Positions 63,422-64,000 of a DNA stretch of 64,000 nucleotides are shown piece by piece. Both the position numbers and the translations under genes were made by a program. The notes below the pieces were generated by a model, which ran no database searches, was not told where the DNA came from, and saw only the letters and a list, made by a program, of their open reading frames with translations. The stretch is taken from NCBI RefSeq assembly GCF_019399895.1, contig NW_027228789.1, positions 374,501 to 438,500 on the forward strand, read 5' to 3'. This stretch comes from Cardiocondyla obscurior. Lineage: Eukaryota > Arthropoda > Insecta > Hymenoptera > Formicidae. How positions within the stretch are numbered: the first letter of the stretch is position 1; each line of letters opens with the position of its first letter.

Positions 63422-64000
63422 ATTGGCGACGAGGATGGGATGCGGTGCTAATTACAAATTCTAGAAGAAGTTTGAAGAACGAACATTCCAGTCAAGCATT
63501 TGTTTACACATACAAGTGATTACACACAAATTGGTGAATCGTTAAGATGTCGAAGACTTTGGATTCAAAAGAAGCAGTGTCACGCCCAGCCTCCCCGGCG
63601 GTACCGGGAAGTTCAAGGACACCGGCGGTACAAGCCGGAGTAGTCCCCAATTCACTAACCATTGAAGCTTTTGACCCGGAAAAGACATCGTGGTGTCGAT
63701 GGTTACAACGACTACAAGGGGCCTTCTTGATTTTTAATATTCGCGAGGACGGGAGAGTACCATACCTCTTACATTATGTGGGGTCCTCGGCTTTTGATAT
63801 TCTCTGCGATCGTTTGGATCCAGAGGATCCTTTTCAACAACGGTTTGAAAGATTGACAAGTCTTTTAGAAAATTTTTACGAGCCTCCGCCTTTGGAAATA
63901 GCGGAGAATTTCCGTTTTCATCAACGCCGCCAGGAAAACGGAGAAAATGTGCAGCAGTTTGCATCCGCGCTGCACAAATTAAGTATACATTGCAAATTTG
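63422..64000 (+). mobile_element. Second Gypsy copy in tandem, cut by window end
   Basis: Leader ATTGGCGACGAGGATGGG and gag start match 58825 onwards; I see no difference in 579 bases. Indicates a head-to-tail tandem, by recombination or by an assembly effect. Confidence 0.9.
63547..64000 (+). CDS. Gag start of second Gypsy copy, partial
   Basis: ATG at 63547 in the same context as 58950; the product begins MSKTLDSKEAVSRPASPAVP and continues open to the window end. It contains about 151 residues of Gag. Confidence 0.9.
   Translation, partial: MSKTLDSKEAVSRPASPAVPGSSRTPAVQAGVVPNSLTIEAFDPEKTSWCRWLQRLQGAFLIFNIREDGRVPYLLHYVGSSAFDILCDRLDPEDPFQQRFERLTSLLENFYEPPPLEIAENFRFHQRRQENGENVQQFASALHKLSIHCKF

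Overview
The window looks like a piece of an insect nuclear genome, most likely a hymenopteran such as an ant. This is inferred from the transposon families, from intron-like AT-rich spacers and from one probable host exon; the species cannot be read from the sequence. There are no operons, ribosome binding sites, phage genes, rRNAs, tRNAs or CRISPR arrays that I can recognise. Almost every coding signal belongs to a mobile element, and nearly all of them are broken and nested. The only long intact gene is the 1372-residue gag-pol of a Ty3/Gypsy retrotransposon at 58950-63068.

Left part (1-13.3 kb): an rve-type integrase fragment, relics of two transposon genes, a block of palindromic TA-flanked MITEs (one holding two head-to-head Tc1/mariner copies), a solo LTR with a 4-bp target duplication inside an older relic, a 4-kb pogo/Tigger element (7268-11242) with its own nested insertions, and a decayed Mutator-like transposase. 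13.5-18.7 kb is a broken Copia element interrupted by an LTR-like insert and a MITE. 18.7-25 kb is mostly non-coding repeats: TA microsatellites, fold-back elements, a truncated mariner, a GC-rich LTR with leader, hairpin MITEs and another LTR.

Middle part: 26077-26206 on the minus strand reads as one exon of an insect laccase (multicopper oxidase) with good splice sites, the only credible trace of a host gene. 27.4-33.2 kb is a shattered Gypsy element. 33406-34867 is a complete solo LTR with TG...CA ends and an ATAC duplication that carries a TATA box, a candidate intron and an intact 139-codon ORF. 34.9-38.1 kb is a second Mutator copy split by a MITE and an LTR-like insert. 38-46 kb holds a MITE, a Tc1 tail, large GC-rich LTRs, an unidentified decayed coding region (41119-41972) and an inverted pair of LTR fragments.

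Right part: a DIRS-like retrotransposon (46118-49128) cut by two MITEs; a Russian-doll nest in which a mariner contains a Harbinger, which contains a Merlin element with a perfect 8-bp target duplication; more LTR remnants; then the young Gypsy element (two LTRs of 333 bp differing at two positions). Directly after its second LTR the internal region starts again and runs off the window, so two elements appear to share one LTR head to tail. The features work together only as layers of insertion, and their order of arrival can be read from which element interrupts which.
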